Positions 61,124 to 64,000 of a stretch of DNA of 64,000 nt are shown piece after piece. The stretch is from Agrostemma githago. Lineage: Eukaryota; Streptophyta; Magnoliopsida; Caryophyllales; Caryophyllaceae. The notes under the pieces are model-generated. The model ran no database searches. It was not told where the DNA came from and saw only the letters and a program-made list of their open reading frames with translations. The stretch spans positions 69,581,666 through 69,645,665 of the forward strand of contig OY288251.1 in NCBI GenBank assembly GCA_958450325.1, written 5' to 3'. A program made the position numbers and the translations under genes. Position 1 is the first letter of the stretch, and every line of letters starts with the position of its first letter.

Positions 61124-62060
61124 AGTTGTATATGGAGAAGATGATGAAGTTTTGATCGAATTGCATTAAACAAGAGGCAGGCTACGTATGTATGTAACAC
61201 ATCCTCTATATAATTTTTGGATATGTATGTAGTCTAATTCTAGGCAACTACAATCACTTAGTGATATTATTATTATGATAATAAACACTATTCTTAAGAG
61301 GGCGAGTTTTATATATATTACTATCGTCATGGAGCAAGTACCCTTGTGTCCTACCCGACTCAAATCAGAAGGATTGAGTTGGAAACTATATCTATCTAAT
61401 TGTAGGTTGACAAAATCGTCCTTACGACTCCCTTTAAAGTAAAGGTACGAAAGGATGATTGAGAATCCTCTGCCATTACAACAATGCAAGCACATTTACA
61501 TTATTAGAATCTATGAATTCTTCAAAGAGTTTGGATAGTACTACATTGAAAAATAATTTGAAGATCGTCTAGGCTAGTTTATAGATTAGGTCGTTTTTAG
61601 TCTAGTTTATACGAAGTATTATATTATCAAGTCTTAAATAGTGTTAATTTTAGCAACTTATTTCACACATTTGGTTCATATAGTCGTTTTAATTTTCGTA
61701 CTAGTTTTTTGGCAAAGGAAAGGAGTGGTGCTACAAAACTTGAAAAATAACAATGATCACTTATGACAAATAAACTTGACGCAAATCATAAGCCTTCCCC
61801 TATTTGCACATATTCTAGAGATACATTCGTTGTAGTGTAGGATCGTAAGCCTTGTACGGAGTATAAATTATACTTATTACTCATGGTATCAAGGACATTA
61901 TTGTAAAAGCTTTTGGCAAAGTAGCATGAAAGAGCCCAACGTCGACTTATGACACATAAACTTCACGCATGCAAATTCTTTTGTGAGATGATCTCACGTG
62001 TACTTCAAAGTTAAAACAATGGCAACAGTACAGTAGCATCAATATCAATAACAACTAAAT
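61124..62060. other. Spacer between F-box copies 5 and 6
   Basis: It contains the copy 5 promoter, the array block ACCCTTGTGTCCTACCCG (61,340), and spacer phrases shared with 45,000-45,700 (GGAAAGGAGTGGTGCTACAAAA near 61,715). A TACGGAGTA nonamer lies at 61,855. No gene is seen. Confidence 0.5.
61205..61213 (-). promoter_or_regulatory. TATA box of F-box copy 5
   Basis: The minus strand reads ATTATATAGA about 85 bases upstream of the ATG, with the same GGATGTGTT sequence between TATA and start as in copy 2. Confidence 0.55.
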
Positions 62061-63737
62061 CTATAGGACTGTCGACAGGTCTTGTGATTTCTTTTCTGCA
62101 AGAAAAGGCACGCCGTGAAGAACTAATCGTCGAAGAACCACTGCATTTTTGAGCAAATATTGAACTAATAACGTCTCCGCCGTCCACTTTGTACGACCAT
62201 CAATTTTCACTTCTTTCAAATGGAAATGCGGGCGGTCTGTGCATTCTGTTTGCGGACTCTCCTTGACGCTAGGCCCCTCTTTCAACTGTTACGGTAATAG
62301 ACATACTTATTATTACATACACGAATGAACGTACGTATGTACACTCGGGGATGAATTGAAGCCCGTAAATTGAGTTAATTAGCTAGTGACGAACGTACCT
62401 TTAAATGTAAGACCTCAAGAGATGGACACACACTCATGATATGAACAATAGTGCACATGTCAAAGCCATTCGAGTGCATACACAACTCGACTTCCACCCG
62501 CTTCAAACCACAAATCATTTCATTCGTATGGATCGGATAATGTACCTGCACATCAATATTATTCATTGTGAGGACTGAAGAGTATTTTAATCAAAGGCAA
62601 ACAATTGAATAGAACGGAGGGAGTACGTACATACATACTAACCTTATCAGCTAGAATGACAAGAGACAAGGCTTGAAGGTTTGGGGCATGTCGTGTGAGG
62701 GTGTCCAAGTTCTGTGGATAGTACTCAGGGTAGTTTATCCACCCAAGATCTACTTGTCTCAAAAGAGGCACGCCATCTGAAAATATCAAACGCTTTACGC
62801 TGCATAGTTCAACGTCAAGCATCTCGAGATTAGGACAGTTGAGTACGAGCTCGTCCAAAACTTGGGCAACGACTAGTTTCTTTAACTTGGGTAGCTCAAC
62901 GTTTATAGACCGATGTGGCCGTGGGGATGATGAATAATTGTTGGTGCGGCAGTAAATTAAGCGGAGTGAGGTCAGGTTTAAAGCACTAGACAGAACACAC
63001 TCCATCTCCTCATGTTTCATATGTACTGAACTCAAGTCGAGTGTAGTTAATCGACTTATCCACATCGTATTATGCCCAACTGACAACGTTAGCCAACAAT
63101 TACGTAGTCTTAAACACTTCAAGTAAGATGTCGTCGGTCCAGAGTAAAGAAGACTACTTGACAACACATATCTCTTCGGACTAGACCAGATGCCGAGGCC
63201 GGATATAAATTGGTTGACCTCAAGAACCTTAACTCCCATCCTAACAAAACTTCGAACCCACCCATCAATACGTGACGAAGTATATATATGTACTACATCG
63301 TCAAAAGGGAATTGTATCTTAACCTCGTCGACATTATTCAAACCTGTCCTCACTTGTATAAAGTGATCAACAACTCTCGCATATTTTGACGGCTGATTCG
63401 CATATTTTGATGGCTGATTCAATATCTCCGTCCTCGTTGCAGGAAACCCAAATACATTAACAACATCGAAGTGGAGAACAGAGCGGCGATCACAGAGATG
63501 CCTCCACCTGCGAGACAGTAGACTACTTCTAACCGAATCTCTTAGGGTCAAATACGAGAGTATGTGACACACAAGTTCATCAGGTAAACCACTTATACGG
63601 TCGCTACTCACTCCCGATTCTGTTATTTCCTCAAAAATGATTCTTCGTTGCGCTTTCATGCGCCAGCGTTTGTATCGGAATGACCGCAGAAAACTCCAGC
63701 AACTACTGTCATGGATACCAACCGTCGTCTCAGACAT
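62061..63737 (-). CDS. F-box/LRR/FBD protein, array copy 6
   Basis: This is an array paralog with the same predicted SCF role. Exons in coding order: 63737-62643, 62545-62399, 62285-62061, all phase 0; 488 residues, the longest copy. It starts MSETTVGIHDSSCWSFLRSF, sharing the ancestral start with copy 1. The F-box is SGLPDELVCHILSYLTLRDS (about 50-88). A small in-frame duplication gives NQPSKYA twice near residues 112-125. LRRs include LPKLKKLVVAQVLDELVLNC. The exon 3 FBD end is more diverged (KWTAETLLVQYLLKNAVVLR). Intron 1 ends in a Stowaway right-end remnant (GAACGGAGGGAGTA near 62,612) close to the donor site. Confidence 0.9.
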
Positions 63738-64000
63738 TGTAGTAGTTGTACAGTGCCAAGAGTCCTACATACCAGATAGATATGGCTCTACGCCTCTACC
63801 TATTGGCAATTATTTTGAATAAAATAATTAGTTGAAAGATAATTAGGGTTTGATGGAGTAAATGAATGGTGGTGGTGATGGTTGTGAGGTGTTTGATGAA
63901 AGATAATGACGAGAGTTAGTGGATAACCGTGATACTATCTGAACTCTCGTTCCTTTCGTTGGATTATTGTGATCCAAATTTTGTAGGTTTCTGCTGTACG
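63738..64000. other. Upstream region of F-box copy 6
   Basis: AT-rich promoter sequence with a GGTGGTGGTGATGG stretch near 63,869. No other feature is recognised before the window ends. Confidence 0.4.

Overview
This is a 64 kb window of nuclear DNA from a flowering plant. It holds intron-rich genes whose products closely match eudicot families, AT-rich intergenic DNA, and many short plant transposons (Stowaway, Tourist and hAT MITEs, SINEs, a Copia fragment, solo LTRs). The dispersed nonamer TACTCCGTA and the style of the Stowaway elements suggest Caryophyllales (for example Amaranthaceae), but that is an impression and not a proof. I saw no tRNA, rRNA, CRISPR array or bacterial feature.

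Left part (1-40.4 kb): six conserved single genes. A vacuolar sorting receptor (2.25-7.04 kb, +) faces a tandem pair of class II RSL-type bHLH root-hair regulators (8.09-9.72 and 14.01-15.79 kb, both -). After about 8 kb of transposon-littered intergenic DNA come a ZFPL1-type RING-like Golgi membrane protein (24.13-31.48 kb, -), the spindle checkpoint WD40 protein BUB3 (33.46-36.98 kb, +) and the chloroplast Clp protease subunit ClpR1 (37.56-40.41 kb, -). All exon-intron structures given here were built by hand from splice sites and conserved protein sequence. Every summed CDS is divisible by three and has a family-typical length.

Right part (41.3-63.7 kb): a tandem array of F-box/LRR/FBD genes, all on the minus strand. 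Five look intact, one is split by two independent solo LTRs, and one is a frameshifted partial copy. All intact members share three exons with phase-0 introns, so they arose by local duplication. A larger unit (F-box gene, LTR-like block, second F-box copy) is itself duplicated. A 5'-truncated Copia element lies inside the array. The F-box proteins are predicted substrate receptors of SCF ubiquitin ligases.

The window does not reveal a clearly new molecular system. The best leads are the young, transposon-riddled F-box/FBD array, the intron difference between the tandem RSL genes, the dispersed TACTCCGTA motif that may be a Stowaway scar, and a last ZFPL1 exon that simple ORF calling misses.
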